A stretch of 64,000 bases of DNA from Candidatus Jettenia sp. Lineage in GTDB: Bacteria; Planctomycetota; Brocadiia; Brocadiales; Brocadiaceae. The DNA is taken from the NCBI GenBank assembly GCA_021650895.1, contig CP091278.1, positions 1,455,659-1,519,658 on the forward strand. Direction: 5' to 3'. Shown piece by piece: positions 25,580 through 34,433 of this stretch. The notes below the pieces were generated by a model. It searched no databases and was not told the DNA's origin. It saw only the letters and a program-made list of their open reading frames with translations. Numbering within the stretch: position 1 is the first letter of the stretch; every line of letters starts with the position of its first letter. The position numbers were made by a program, and so were the translations under genes.

Positions 25580-26590
25580 TTATTCTATATCTCCATCATC
25601 CAGCCGATAAGGAGCATTAATTCCAGGGCGGGAGACCAGCTTGCCTGTGTAGATAATGGTACGTCCTATTCTTATATCCATAACTTTTTCAAACATCTTC
25701 CAATCGAATATGACTTCCACTTCTGCATCTTTATCATTGTCATGACTTATCCCAATGCGATTCCAGTCTACCCTTCCCATCCCTTTATAAGATACAATTC
25801 CACGCCATTGAACATATTTCCCCTTGTATTTCTTCCACAATTCATTCCTTTCAGAACGGGAAAGGGCACTCTCCCTTCCAAATTGCTTATCCATCTCTTC
25901 AAAAGAGATATGAATAAATTCCTTAGCAGTTATCCCTGCAGGTCTTTCAGGCTTCTCTGCAATCACAGTCTCTTCATTCGGTATATTGTCTGGTATAATC
26001 TGTTTTTCATCAGTAGTACGGGAATCAATTTCAGGTACAGAGGGATAGTCTTTTACCGTCCTCTCATTTTGAGTTGCTAAGAGAGGAGCAACTTCTCCCT
26101 CAGTAAACAACCGATAAAATATATTCTTATAGACATGAATTTTATCAGGATCGTAGTAAAATAACACATCGTTATAAATAATTCTATTCCGATAGGCAAG
26201 CCAATTATATACACCTGTCGCCAGCATTCTATTATCAAATATAATAAAATCTTGTACAAGTTTATCGCTCAATTGCAGATTCAGAATCCTGACATCGAAT
26301 CTTTTATCTATCAACGCCTTTGCCAGGAAGTCCTGTAAATCATTTCTGGTATGTTTTAAAACTACAACACGTACCTGAACGCCCCTATCCCTTGCAGCAT
26401 TCAATTCTTTCTCAATATCCACTGCAGCAAAATCATGAATACACATATCCAAAGAGCGTTGCGTATACTGAATCCCCTCTTTCAATTGCCCCTGAATGGT
26501 ACCTTGAGGGGCATAATAAAGATTATTTGCTATACAGAGAGAGTTAAGAGCCAACCCTAGCATGATGATAATGAATATTTTTATACCCAC
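25580..26590 (-). CDS. Exported PLD-fold protein lacking the HKD motif
   Basis: 336 residues with a signal peptide (IFIIIMLGLALNSLCIA). The first ~170 residues follow the phospholipase D-like fold (NNLYYAPQG, RDRGVQVRVVVLKHTRND, ATGVYNWLAYRN). The HxKx4D catalytic motif is replaced by VQDFIIFD, so hydrolysis is unlikely. Residues ~225-336 form a second beta-rich domain (YKGKYVQWRGIVSYKGMGRV, GRTIIYTGKLVSRPGI) that may be an OB-like module. Ten bases separate it from the NnrD gene upstream. Confidence 0.7.
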   Translation of the reverse strand: MGIKIFIIIMLGLALNSLCIANNLYYAPQGTIQGQLKEGIQYTQRSLDMCIHDFAAVDIEKELNAARDRGVQVRVVVLKHTRNDLQDFLAKALIDKRFDVRILNLQLSDKLVQDFIIFDNRMLATGVYNWLAYRNRIIYNDVLFYYDPDKIHVYKNIFYRLFTEGEVAPLLATQNERTVKDYPSVPEIDSRTTDEKQIIPDNIPNEETVIAEKPERPAGITAKEFIHISFEEMDKQFGRESALSRSERNELWKKYKGKYVQWRGIVSYKGMGRVDWNRIGISHDNDKDAEVEVIFDWKMFEKVMDIRIGRTIIYTGKLVSRPGINAPYRLDDGDIE

Positions 26591-26599
26591 ATATTTCCC

Positions 26600-27469
26600 T
26601 TACAAGCCTTCTTCACAGGCTAAAAACGCCTTGGGTAAACTATCGAGAATATCGGTAGCAATCAGTGAAATCTGACCCACCTCCTGTGCCGCAAGATCAC
26701 CTGCCAGGCCGTGCAAATATACGCCTAACTGCGCTGCCTTAAAAGGGGTATATTGCTGTCCTAAAAGGGCAGCAATTATACCGGTCAATACATCCCCAAC
26801 TCCGGCAGTTGCCATTCCAGGGTTACCTGTCTCATTCAGATAAAATTGTTCTTCATCCATAACAATAGTCCTATATCCTTTTAATACCAGGGTCACATTC
26901 CGCCTGCCTTTAACAAACATCCGGGATATTTCCAGACGCCTCGATTGAACCTCTTTCGTTGATACCCCAACAAGACGTGCCATTTCTCCGGGATGTGGTG
27001 TAAGAATAATGTGTCTCTTTATTTGATCTAATATTTTTGGGTTATCAGCAAGGGCATTAATACCATCGGCGTCTAATACAATGGGAAGATCTAAAGATTG
27101 TAATAGCCATAGTACCAATCTTTTTGTCTCCAGATATTGGGATAGACCAGGACCAATAGCAATCACATCGAATCGCTGTGAGAAATCGAGAATGTCCTGG
27201 CGACCGAGGTCGGATAAGGTTTTTACCTGCGTTTCCGGTAAGGGATGGGTCATGACGCAGGTCAACTGGGATGCTACAATCCCATTGAGGCTTTCCGGAA
27301 TACCCAGGGTAACAATCCCGGCACCAGCACGCAGAGAGGCAGTACTGCACAGACATGCTGCGCCAGTCATACCAATTGAACCTGCAAGCACCAATACTCG
27401 CCCGTAGTCACCTTTGTGGGTATCAAACTTTCTGGAAGAAATTTTCGGTATATCTTTTATTTCATACAT
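26600..27469 (-). CDS. nnrD: ADP/ATP-dependent NAD(P)H-hydrate dehydratase
   Basis: 289 residues of the YjeF C-terminal (ribokinase-like) domain alone, without the epimerase domain. Motifs are HKGDYGRVLVLAGSIGMTGA, VLDADGINALAD, LTPHPGEMARL and NPGMATAGVGDVLTGIIAAL, which include the ATP/ADP and catalytic Asp region. It repairs NAD(P)H damaged by hydration, in the cytosol. The PLD-like gene follows 10 bases downstream. Confidence 0.92.
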   Translation of the reverse strand: MYEIKDIPKISSRKFDTHKGDYGRVLVLAGSIGMTGAACLCSTASLRAGAGIVTLGIPESLNGIVASQLTCVMTHPLPETQVKTLSDLGRQDILDFSQRFDVIAIGPGLSQYLETKRLVLWLLQSLDLPIVLDADGINALADNPKILDQIKRHIILTPHPGEMARLVGVSTKEVQSRRLEISRMFVKGRRNVTLVLKGYRTIVMDEEQFYLNETGNPGMATAGVGDVLTGIIAALLGQQYTPFKAAQLGVYLHGLAGDLAAQEVGQISLIATDILDSLPKAFLACEEGL

Positions 27470-27546
27470 AAGCTCATCACAGCCTTTTACTCACCGCAGA
27501 GAATGCAGAGATATAAACTAAGGCGCCTTCTATCTCTTAGTATAAG

Positions 27547-27638
27547 ATGTAGGGCAAGGCTTTAGCCTTGCTTCCCCGCCAGAATATGTAATCAGGGGGA
27601 GCAAACCTAAAGGTTTGCCCTACAGAATTGAATTTCCT
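27547..27638. repeat. Dispersed repeat family A, copy 6
   Basis: TGTAGGGCAAGGCTTTAGCC TTGCTTCCCCGCCAGAATATG, then GCAAACCTAAAGGTTTGCCC TACAGAATTGAATTTCCT. It is a full-length unit lying between nnrD and larB. Confidence 0.8.
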
Positions 27639-27787
27639 GGAAGCCATACCAAAATCACAATTTAGCATCTATAAGCATTCGAAATATCAGTATTCACAAG
27701 GAGTTTTGGATGCAAAAACAGGTTTGGGATAACTTCTCAACATAAGTCTGCTTTCTCATACTCTCTGGCGTCCTCTACGGCACACCA

Positions 27788-28540
27788 TCATTCCCTTATT
27801 CTATTAATCAAAGAGGCAACATAAGCAGCTCCAAAACCATTGTCAATATTCACGACGGAAACCCCGGAGGCGCAACTGTTCAACATAGACAAGAGTGGTG
27901 CAACCCCGTAAAAACTTGCCCCATAACCGATACTGGTAGGCACACCAATAACAGGACAATCTACCAGCCCTCCCACTACACTTGCCAATGCCCCTTCCAT
28001 CCCCGCCACTACGATAATTACATTGGCCTTGAGTAATTCTCCATGGCTTTTCATTAACCGATGAATACCGGCTACACCGACATCATACAAAACCTTCACA
28101 GCATTGCCCATAATCTCTGCTGTTACTTTAGCTTCCTCAGCTACAGGAATATCAGAAGTACCCGCTGTTATAATCAAAATCATTCCTTTGTGAGGTTTTC
28201 GGCGTGTCTTTTGTATCGTAATTGCCTTTGCCTGTTCATGATAAACAGCATCGGGAAACTCCCGGGAAACGGCATCATATATTTCCCTATCAGCGCGGGT
28301 CGCAAGCATATCATTTCCACCTGCAACGATATGTTCTGCAATCCTTACTACTTGATCGGGGGTCTTACCCAGGCAAAAAATAACCTCCGGAAAACCGCAA
28401 CGGATTTTTCGATGGCTATCCACCTTCGCAAAACCAATGTCCTTATAAGGTAATTCTTTAATCTTTTCAAGGACATCGTGTATCGATACGTCTCCAGCCT
28501 TATAATTTTCTAATAGTTTTTTTATTACATCAATATCCAT
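27788..28540 (-). CDS. larB: LarB, nickel-pincer cofactor biosynthesis carboxylase
   Basis: 250 residues. The AIR-carboxylase-like domain has GTSDIPVAEEAKVTAEIMG, GVAGIHRL, VVAGMEGALASVVGGLVDCP and PTSIGYGASFYGVAPLLSML, diagnostic for LarB. LarB carboxylates and adenylylates nicotinic acid adenine dinucleotide in making the Ni-pincer nucleotide of lactate racemase-like enzymes. No larC, larE or larA is beside it here. It follows tsaD by 48 bases on the same strand. It adds to the nickel theme of the window. Confidence 0.92.
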   Translation of the reverse strand: MDIDVIKKLLENYKAGDVSIHDVLEKIKELPYKDIGFAKVDSHRKIRCGFPEVIFCLGKTPDQVVRIAEHIVAGGNDMLATRADREIYDAVSREFPDAVYHEQAKAITIQKTRRKPHKGMILIITAGTSDIPVAEEAKVTAEIMGNAVKVLYDVGVAGIHRLMKSHGELLKANVIIVVAGMEGALASVVGGLVDCPVIGVPTSIGYGASFYGVAPLLSMLNSCASGVSVVNIDNGFGAAYVASLINRIRE

Positions 28541-28588
28541 ATCTTATTTTCGCAATTATTTTCAATACAACGGAAAAGCTATTAAATC

Positions 28589-29596
28589 TTATGGAATAGT
28601 TTCAAGGGTAAGATCGGCAATATTTCCCTCTAAATATTTCTTATAAGCCAGCCCTGCTACCATAGCAGCATTATCAGTACATAATCTCGCAGAAGGGTAA
28701 TATACGGGGATACCTGTCTCTTCTGATTTTTCTTTTAATCTTTGGCGTAACCTTGAGTTTGCTGCCACACCACCACCCACCAGTATTCCTTGAACATTAT
28801 ACCTGTGTGATGCCTGGACGGTCTTATCTACTAAAACATCAATGACTGCCTCCTGAAAACTCGCCGCAATATCGGCAATCTCCTGATTGGAGAGTGGCTT
28901 TGATTTCGAAGCGTTTGAATCCTGTCCCCGATAGTAATATAATACTGCAGTTTTAAGCCCGCTAAAGCTGAAGTCAAGCGAGTCCTTTTCAAGATAAGAC
29001 CTTGGAAATGCAATCGCACTTCGGTTTCCTTGCTTTGCAAGCTTATCAATAACAGGTCCTCCGGGGTAACCGAGACCTAATATTTTTGATACTTTGTCAA
29101 AAGCCTCACCCGCAGCATCATCGATTGTTCCCCCCAATGAAATATGCTTCGTCTCGCTTTCCGATAAAAAAAGGGTTGTATGCCCTCCGGAAACTACCAA
29201 ACTTATTGTTGGGTACTGTATATCCTCATGCTCCAGATTATTTGCATAAATATGGGAATGAAGGTGATTAATGGCTATGAGAGGTATATTCAGCGCCATA
29301 CATAACGTTTTGGCAGATGTCACACCGATAAGCAAGGCACCAATAAGACCCGGTGTATTAACAACGGCAATCGCATCGATTTCGGCAAGCTGCACCTTCG
29401 CATCGACAATGGCATTGTTAATAACACTGATAACAGATTCTAAATGTGCCCGGCAAGCAATTTCTGGAACTACACCACCAAACTGACGATGTAAAACATC
29501 CTGGGATAGAATAATATTTGATAGTATTTCATTTCCATCTTTTACAATGGATGCCGAAGTCTCATCGCATGATGTTTCAATACCAAGAATTAGCAT
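28589..29596 (-). CDS. tsaD: tRNA N6-adenosine threonylcarbamoyltransferase TsaD
   Basis: 335 residues from ATG 29596, giving the canonical start MLILGIETSCDETSAS; a TTG 36 bases upstream would translate a terminator hairpin. Family motifs: the metal-binding His pair in INHLHSHIYAN, SLVVSGGHTTL, LSLGGTIDDAAGEAFDKV-like and GGGVAANSRLRQRL. It transfers threonylcarbamoyl to A37 of ANN-reading tRNAs together with TsaB and TsaE, which are not here. The start has no obvious SD. A terminator hairpin ends only about five bases before it. Confidence 0.95.
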   Translation of the reverse strand: MLILGIETSCDETSASIVKDGNEILSNIILSQDVLHRQFGGVVPEIACRAHLESVISVINNAIVDAKVQLAEIDAIAVVNTPGLIGALLIGVTSAKTLCMALNIPLIAINHLHSHIYANNLEHEDIQYPTISLVVSGGHTTLFLSESETKHISLGGTIDDAAGEAFDKVSKILGLGYPGGPVIDKLAKQGNRSAIAFPRSYLEKDSLDFSFSGLKTAVLYYYRGQDSNASKSKPLSNQEIADIAASFQEAVIDVLVDKTVQASHRYNVQGILVGGGVAANSRLRQRLKEKSEETGIPVYYPSARLCTDNAAMVAGLAYKKYLEGNIADLTLETIP

Positions 29597-29600
29597 ACAT

Positions 29601-29627
29601 AAAAAAGGCAGGAATAACTCCTGCCTT
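29601..29627 (-). terminator. Terminator hairpin between ctpA and tsaD
   Basis: On the minus strand AAGGCAGGA, a short GTTAT-type loop and TCCTGCC are followed by TTTTTT, which abuts the tsaD start region. It would end the transketolase-ctpA transcript. Confidence 0.8.
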
Positions 29628-29667
29628 ATCAAAATAATCTCAATGTAAAAATAACTCGATAAATTCT

Positions 29668-31017
29668 TTAAGGAGTATTCGCACCCTTCGCATAGACCTC
29701 TATACCTTTCAGAATATCAATGGCTCTCTCAAGCTGAACATCTCTATAGGGTGACTTCTCTTTTCTCACAGAAGAACCTTGCGGTACAACCTCTTTTCTC
29801 TTACTTTCTTCTTCTCTGACCTCATTAGTCTTTGTATCTCTATCTATCATGGATAAATGTTCATGCAATGCCTTTGTCTCAGCAAAACTGAGGGGAACCT
29901 TAATATGCGGCTCAATCCCTTTCTCATGGATACAAACCCCTGATGGAGTATAATATCGCGCAGTCGTTAATTTCAAGGCAGTTTTACCATCCCAAACAGG
30001 AATCAGACTCTGCACTGATCCCTTACCAAATGTTTTAATACCCAATAATAAACCCCGTTTATGATCCTTAATAGCCCCGGCAACAATTTCTGATGCGCTT
30101 GCGCTTCCATTATTTACCAGCACCACTAAAGGAAACTTGGGATATGTCCCCTGTTTTCGTGCCTGGTACGTATAATTCTGTGTCGTATCTCTTCCTTTTG
30201 TAGAAACAATCAGACCTCTCTCCAGGAATTTATCGGCCATATCGACAGCAATATTCAATAACCCGCCCGGATTAAATCTCAAATCCAGTATCAGGCTTTT
30301 CATACCCTTTTTCAACAAATCCTGAACGGCTACATCCATATCCTTTGTGGTATTTTCCTGAAAATTTGTTACGGCAAGGTAGCCAATCTTATAATCATCA
30401 TCTACTATTCTGGCGCCGCGTATGCTTTTTACATGGATCGTTGCGCGTTCCATAGTAATATCGACTGGAACTGTATCCCCCTCATGGACAACGGTCAAGG
30501 TAATTGTTGTTCCTAATTTGCCCCGAAGTTTCTTTATGGCATCTCTAACACTCATGTTCTCGGTAAATTCACCGTCGATCTTAATAATCCGGTCGCCTAC
30601 CAATATTCCGGCTTTAAAAGCCGGAGAGTCAATAATCGGGGTAATTACTGTCAACAATCCTTCCCTTATAATTACCTCAATTCCCAGCCCCTCAAATTCA
30701 CCCTCTGTCTCGATCTTGAGATCTTCTAATTCTTCAGAACTAAAATATTGACTATAGGGATCAAGCCCTGAAAGCATGCCGCGATATGCGTTGGTAAGAA
30801 TGGTATTAACATTTATCTCATCAACGTATTTATCCTGCAATTCCTTTATGACCTTAATAAACTCCTCAAATTCTTCATAAATATCCTCTTTGGTCTCTTT
30901 AGCTTTTTCTTTAACCTCTGCATTAGGCTTTTCAAGAGGTTTATCTTGCCCGAACGAAACCGTTCTAACTGACAAAAGCGTTATACAGAATAAAAGAACA
31001 TATACCCTCGTTTTCAT
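29668..31017 (-). CDS. ctpA: C-terminal processing peptidase (S41 family)
   Basis: 449 residues: signal peptide (VYVLLFCITLLSVRTVSFG), N-terminal helical segment, PDZ domain (GLGIEVIIREGLLTVITPII, AGILVGDRIIKIDG), then the S41 protease core with NNGSASASEIVAGAIKDHKR (nucleophile Ser) and KTFGKGSVQ (general-base Lys). The charged tail (SKRKEVVPQGSSVRKEKSP) is probably flexible. A periplasmic serine/lysine-dyad protease. Its start overlaps the transketolase C gene by four bases. Confidence 0.94.
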   Translation of the reverse strand: MKTRVYVLLFCITLLSVRTVSFGQDKPLEKPNAEVKEKAKETKEDIYEEFEEFIKVIKELQDKYVDEINVNTILTNAYRGMLSGLDPYSQYFSSEELEDLKIETEGEFEGLGIEVIIREGLLTVITPIIDSPAFKAGILVGDRIIKIDGEFTENMSVRDAIKKLRGKLGTTITLTVVHEGDTVPVDITMERATIHVKSIRGARIVDDDYKIGYLAVTNFQENTTKDMDVAVQDLLKKGMKSLILDLRFNPGGLLNIAVDMADKFLERGLIVSTKGRDTTQNYTYQARKQGTYPKFPLVVLVNNGSASASEIVAGAIKDHKRGLLLGIKTFGKGSVQSLIPVWDGKTALKLTTARYYTPSGVCIHEKGIEPHIKVPLSFAETKALHEHLSMIDRDTKTNEVREEESKRKEVVPQGSSVRKEKSPYRDVQLERAIDILKGIEVYAKGANTP

Positions 31018-31958
31018 TTTCTCTTACGCCCTATAGCTCGCCTGGCAGCTAAAACAATATCCTCCGGCAGGAGATGGTATTCCTTAAAGAGAATATCAGG
31101 TTCGCCAGACTGACCAAATCGATTATCTATACCAATCATCTCAACAGGCACAGGATAATTTCGGGATAATACGGATGCAACCGCGCTACCCAAACCACCA
31201 TCCAGTACATGCTGTTCTGCAGTTACTACTGCATTTCCCTGTTTTGCAACACTCACAACAACATCCTGATCTATGGGTTTGATTGTATGCATGTTAACAA
31301 CTGTTGCCTCGATCCCATCCTTCGATAATATATCAGATGCTGTAAGAGCATTGGCAACCAATGCCCCACAAGCAATAATTGCCACATCTTTACCCGTTCT
31401 GAGAATATTTGCTTTTCCAATAGTATAAGAATCTTCTTTTTTGGTAATTACGGGTACGGCCGCCCTGCCCAGACGAATATATACGGGACCTTTATAATCT
31501 ACAGCAGCCAGGATGGATTTTCTCGTTTCGAATGCATCGCAAGGTTCAATAACTGTCATGGTTGGAATCGTTTTCATCAAAGATATATCTTCTATACACT
31601 GATGTGATGCCCCATCCGGCCCCACAGATACACCACTGTGCGTGGCAACGATCTTTACATTTAATCCGCTATAACAAACGGTATTTCTGATCTGCTCCCA
31701 CGTCCGTCCTGTAGCAAAAATACTGAAACTGCTCACAAATGCTATTTTCCCGCAGGTTGCTAACCCGGCAGCCGTATTCACCATATTCGCCTCGGCTACC
31801 CCCATATTAAAAAACCTGTCAGGAAATTTCTTGCCGAATTTAGCTGTGGTCGTGGATTTCGAAAGATCTGCATCCAGTACTACAATATCTTTATTCTTTT
31901 CCCCCAGTTCTACCAGTGCGTCACCATATGCCTGACGCGTAGCTATCATTTCAGCCAT
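31014..31958 (-). CDS. Transketolase, C-terminal subunit
   Basis: 314 residues covering the pyrimidine-binding and C-terminal transketolase domains: TRQAYGDALVELGEKNKDIV, FNMGVAEANMVNTAAGLATC, SGVSVGPDGASHQCIEDISL, and the C-terminal VVTAEQHVLDGGLGSAVASV. The catalytic Glu is in GVAEANM. It pairs with the N-terminal subunit encoded 94 bases upstream; together they equal one transketolase of the non-oxidative pentose phosphate pathway. A split enzyme is common in anaerobes. The stop overlaps the ctpA start (ATGA-type). Confidence 0.93.
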   Translation of the reverse strand: MAEMIATRQAYGDALVELGEKNKDIVVLDADLSKSTTTAKFGKKFPDRFFNMGVAEANMVNTAAGLATCGKIAFVSSFSIFATGRTWEQIRNTVCYSGLNVKIVATHSGVSVGPDGASHQCIEDISLMKTIPTMTVIEPCDAFETRKSILAAVDYKGPVYIRLGRAAVPVITKKEDSYTIGKANILRTGKDVAIIACGALVANALTASDILSKDGIEATVVNMHTIKPIDQDVVVSVAKQGNAVVTAEQHVLDGGLGSAVASVLSRNYPVPVEMIGIDNRFGQSGEPDILFKEYHLLPEDIVLAARRAIGRKRK

Positions 31959-32052
31959 TGTATTCTTTCATCATTAAATTGTTCCTTATACATTCATTCA
32001 ATACTTCACTTCTTTTACGGTATTCAGTATCTTTCCGGAATAGGATCTGGTG

Positions 32053-32880
32053 TTACCTCATTTCAGCCAGTGCACGTTCGGTCTCTTCTCTCGATGGTGC
32101 CTTTCCATGCCAATCAACGTGATTTTCCATAAAGGAGACCCCTTTCCCCTTAACTGTTTTTGCCACAATAACCGTAGGTTGACCTTTTATCTTCTCTGCA
32201 TCATCATAAGCAGCTAAGATAGACTGGTAATCATGCCCGTTAATTTCTATCACATGCCAGCCAAAACCGCGCCATTTTTCAGGGATAGGGTGTGAGGACA
32301 TAATCTCATGGATAAACCCATCGATCTGCAATCCGTTTTGATCTATGATTGCGCATAAGTTGTCTATTTTATAATGACTTGCTGCCATTGCTGCTTCCCA
32401 TACCTGCCCCTCCTCAATCTCTCCATCACCTAACATAACATAAGTACGGAAATCCTTTTTATCCAACTTTGCAGCCAGAGCGATCCCCAAACCAACGGAA
32501 AGCCCCTGCCCTAACGATCCGCCGGATATCTCAATCCCAGGCGTTGTTTTCATGCAGGGATGCCCCTGCAGAATACTGCCAAACTGCCGCAAGGTATCGA
32601 GTTTATCGACACTAAAATAACCCTGTTCAGCAAGGGTGGCATACAACGCCGGACAGCCATGACCTTTCGATAAAATAAACCTATCCCTGTCCGGCCATGT
32701 GGGTAATTGCGGGTTATGTCTTAATTTCTTATAAAAAAGCGCAACCAGTAAATCTACGGTTGATAATGAACTACCAGGATGGCCAGAACCGGCCTTTGCT
32801 ATCATCCTTATCACATGTCTTCGGATAACCTTTGCATGTTCTTCTAAAGATTGAATATCTAAATTTTGTAAATTCTTCAT
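32053..32880 (-). CDS. Transketolase, N-terminal (TPP-binding) subunit
   Basis: 275 residues from ATG 32880 (MKNLQNLDIQSLEEHAKVIR); the frame extends eight residues upstream without support. It has the TPP-domain motifs GSGHPGSSLSTVDLLVALF, DRFILSKGHGCPALYATLA, GSLGQGLSVGLGIALA and the GDG..N thiamine-binding motif GDGEIEEGQVWEAAMAA with DQNGLQIDG. Mg-TPP-binding half of transketolase. It heads a minus-strand operon with the C-terminal subunit and ctpA. Confidence 0.93.
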   Translation of the reverse strand: MKNLQNLDIQSLEEHAKVIRRHVIRMIAKAGSGHPGSSLSTVDLLVALFYKKLRHNPQLPTWPDRDRFILSKGHGCPALYATLAEQGYFSVDKLDTLRQFGSILQGHPCMKTTPGIEISGGSLGQGLSVGLGIALAAKLDKKDFRTYVMLGDGEIEEGQVWEAAMAASHYKIDNLCAIIDQNGLQIDGFIHEIMSSHPIPEKWRGFGWHVIEINGHDYQSILAAYDDAEKIKGQPTVIVAKTVKGKGVSFMENHVDWHGKAPSREETERALAEMR

Positions 32881-33063
32881 AAATATAAATACCAATAAAA
32901 ACAAAATATTCTAAGATATCATGGGTAATAAGTTACGAGTAAAAATGGATCATCAAACAGGGAATGATAAAAAGGCAGGAATGAACTACATTGAATAATT
33001 ATCTTATAGGTGAAGTAGCACAAAATTTTGAGTTGATTATGTTAAACTACCATTCTCAATAAG

Positions 33064-33139
33064 TGGTGGGCAGAGGCGGGATCGAACCGCCGACACCAGG
33101 ATTTTCAGTCCTGTGCTCTACCAACTGAGCTATCTGCCC
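33064..33139 (-). tRNA. tRNA-Phe (GAA)
   Basis: 76 bases including an encoded CCA. Acceptor stem GGGCAGA/TCTGCCC, D-arm GCTC..GAGC, anticodon stem CAGGA/TCCTG with loop CTGAAAA (anticodon GAA), and T-arm GGCGG TTCGATC CCGCC. Discriminator base A. Confidence 0.97.
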
Positions 33140-33217
33140 TTTTTTATTCTTTCTGCAAAAAACGTCTCTGCATAAGAAATACATTGTTTATTATTATAGA
33201 AATGAGGTAGAGATAAG

Positions 33218-34009
33218 TCAAGATTTTTTATTATCCCGTTCGCAAGGAGTACTTCCCCAATCCCAGTCCTCAATTTTCTTGTAAAGATATTGATCTGTCA
33301 AATCGTAACGAAGAGGTGTAACGGAGATATAACCTTCATTAACGGCGCTGATATCCGTTCCCTCCTCGTGGTGAATGGATTTATTAGTACCTATTAACCA
33401 GTAATAATCCTTCCCGTTCGGGTCTTTACGTTTTTCAAAAGTCTCTCTGAAATCATGAGCAAATTGCCGTGTTATCTTAATTCCTTTCATTTGACTGGAT
33501 GGACAAGAAGGAATATTCACGTTGAGCAGCGATCCTTTCTGTAGTTTATGCCTGGTAATGCGTTCTATAACATTTCTCGCTACTTTTGATGCATCGTTAA
33601 CATCATCATACCGCTCAGAAATATCAAAGGAGACAGCAATAGAAGGAAATCCCATAATAGCCGCCTCCACAGCCGCAGCAACTGTTCCTGAGTAGAGGAT
33701 ATGAATACCCACATTGGCTCCCATATTAAGCCCTGATATAACAATGTCCGGTCCTCCTCTCATAATTTCAAAAATAGCCAATTTCACACAATCAGCTGGC
33801 GAGCCATTCACACCATAACCAATAAACTCATTATTTAAATGCACCTCACGAATACGTAAAGGATGGCCGAAGGTAATTGAATGCCCTACACCACTCTGCT
33901 CAATATCAGGCGCTACTACGGTTACTTGTCCCAAATCCTGAATATTCCGTTTTAAGGCGGCAATACCTGGCGCATAAATGCCATCATCGTTCGTCAATAA
34001 TATCTTCAT
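33218..34009 (-). CDS. surE: 5'/3'-nucleotidase SurE
   Basis: 263 residues with the SurE N-terminal metal site MKILLTNDDGIYAPGIAAL, VAPDIEQSGVGHSITF, VNGSPADCVKLAI and VISGLNMGANVGIHILYSGT. It dephosphorylates nucleoside monophosphates in the cytosol and is a stationary-phase survival protein. It lies alone, next to tRNA-Phe. Confidence 0.95.
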   Translation of the reverse strand: MKILLTNDDGIYAPGIAALKRNIQDLGQVTVVAPDIEQSGVGHSITFGHPLRIREVHLNNEFIGYGVNGSPADCVKLAIFEIMRGGPDIVISGLNMGANVGIHILYSGTVAAAVEAAIMGFPSIAVSFDISERYDDVNDASKVARNVIERITRHKLQKGSLLNVNIPSCPSSQMKGIKITRQFAHDFRETFEKRKDPNGKDYYWLIGTNKSIHHEEGTDISAVNEGYISVTPLRYDLTDQYLYKKIEDWDWGSTPCERDNKKS

Positions 34010-34433
34010 AAATTTACCTCAATATCATTATAAATACATTTCATTATTCGTAACACTTTCGTTTTTTGAAAAAATACCGTGAAAAGCTCCGTTGGGAGCG
34101 AAATGTTTATAGATAAATCATTCTGCCACAATTAATTCTATAAACATTCCCCCTATGGGGTTATTTTTTAAAAACTATAAATCGTTACCATTATCCGAAA
34201 TATTCATATCCCCCCAATAGGGCGGAACAATGGGTTATTCATCAATAATTGTTGTACTATTCTTTTTTATTAGTACTAGAAACAATTTACCCAGTAATAC
34301 GATATTGTCAACAAAAATAATGGGAGTAGATTTTCTTAAGAATAAAGGTAAAATACAGTGTTTAAACTATAAGCTTTGAGAAGTTTTAAGCTATCACAAC
34401 AATCGAAAGGCACGGATAGAGGGAGATTATTAC
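34010..34433. other. Intergenic palindromes upstream of leuB
   Basis: No gene is seen. It holds short palindromes of the type AGCTCCGTTGGGAGC followed by GAAATGTTTATAG, and CCCCCTATGGGG followed by a T-rich run, with the AATGTTTATAG motif present again in inverse form (CTATAAACATT). A GGGAGATT ribosome site precedes leuB. Confidence 0.5.

Noticed and set aside
25541-26080. 179-residue plus-strand ORF
   Set aside because: It lies wholly antisense to the PLD-like exported protein gene, has an odd hydrophobic composition and no family features.
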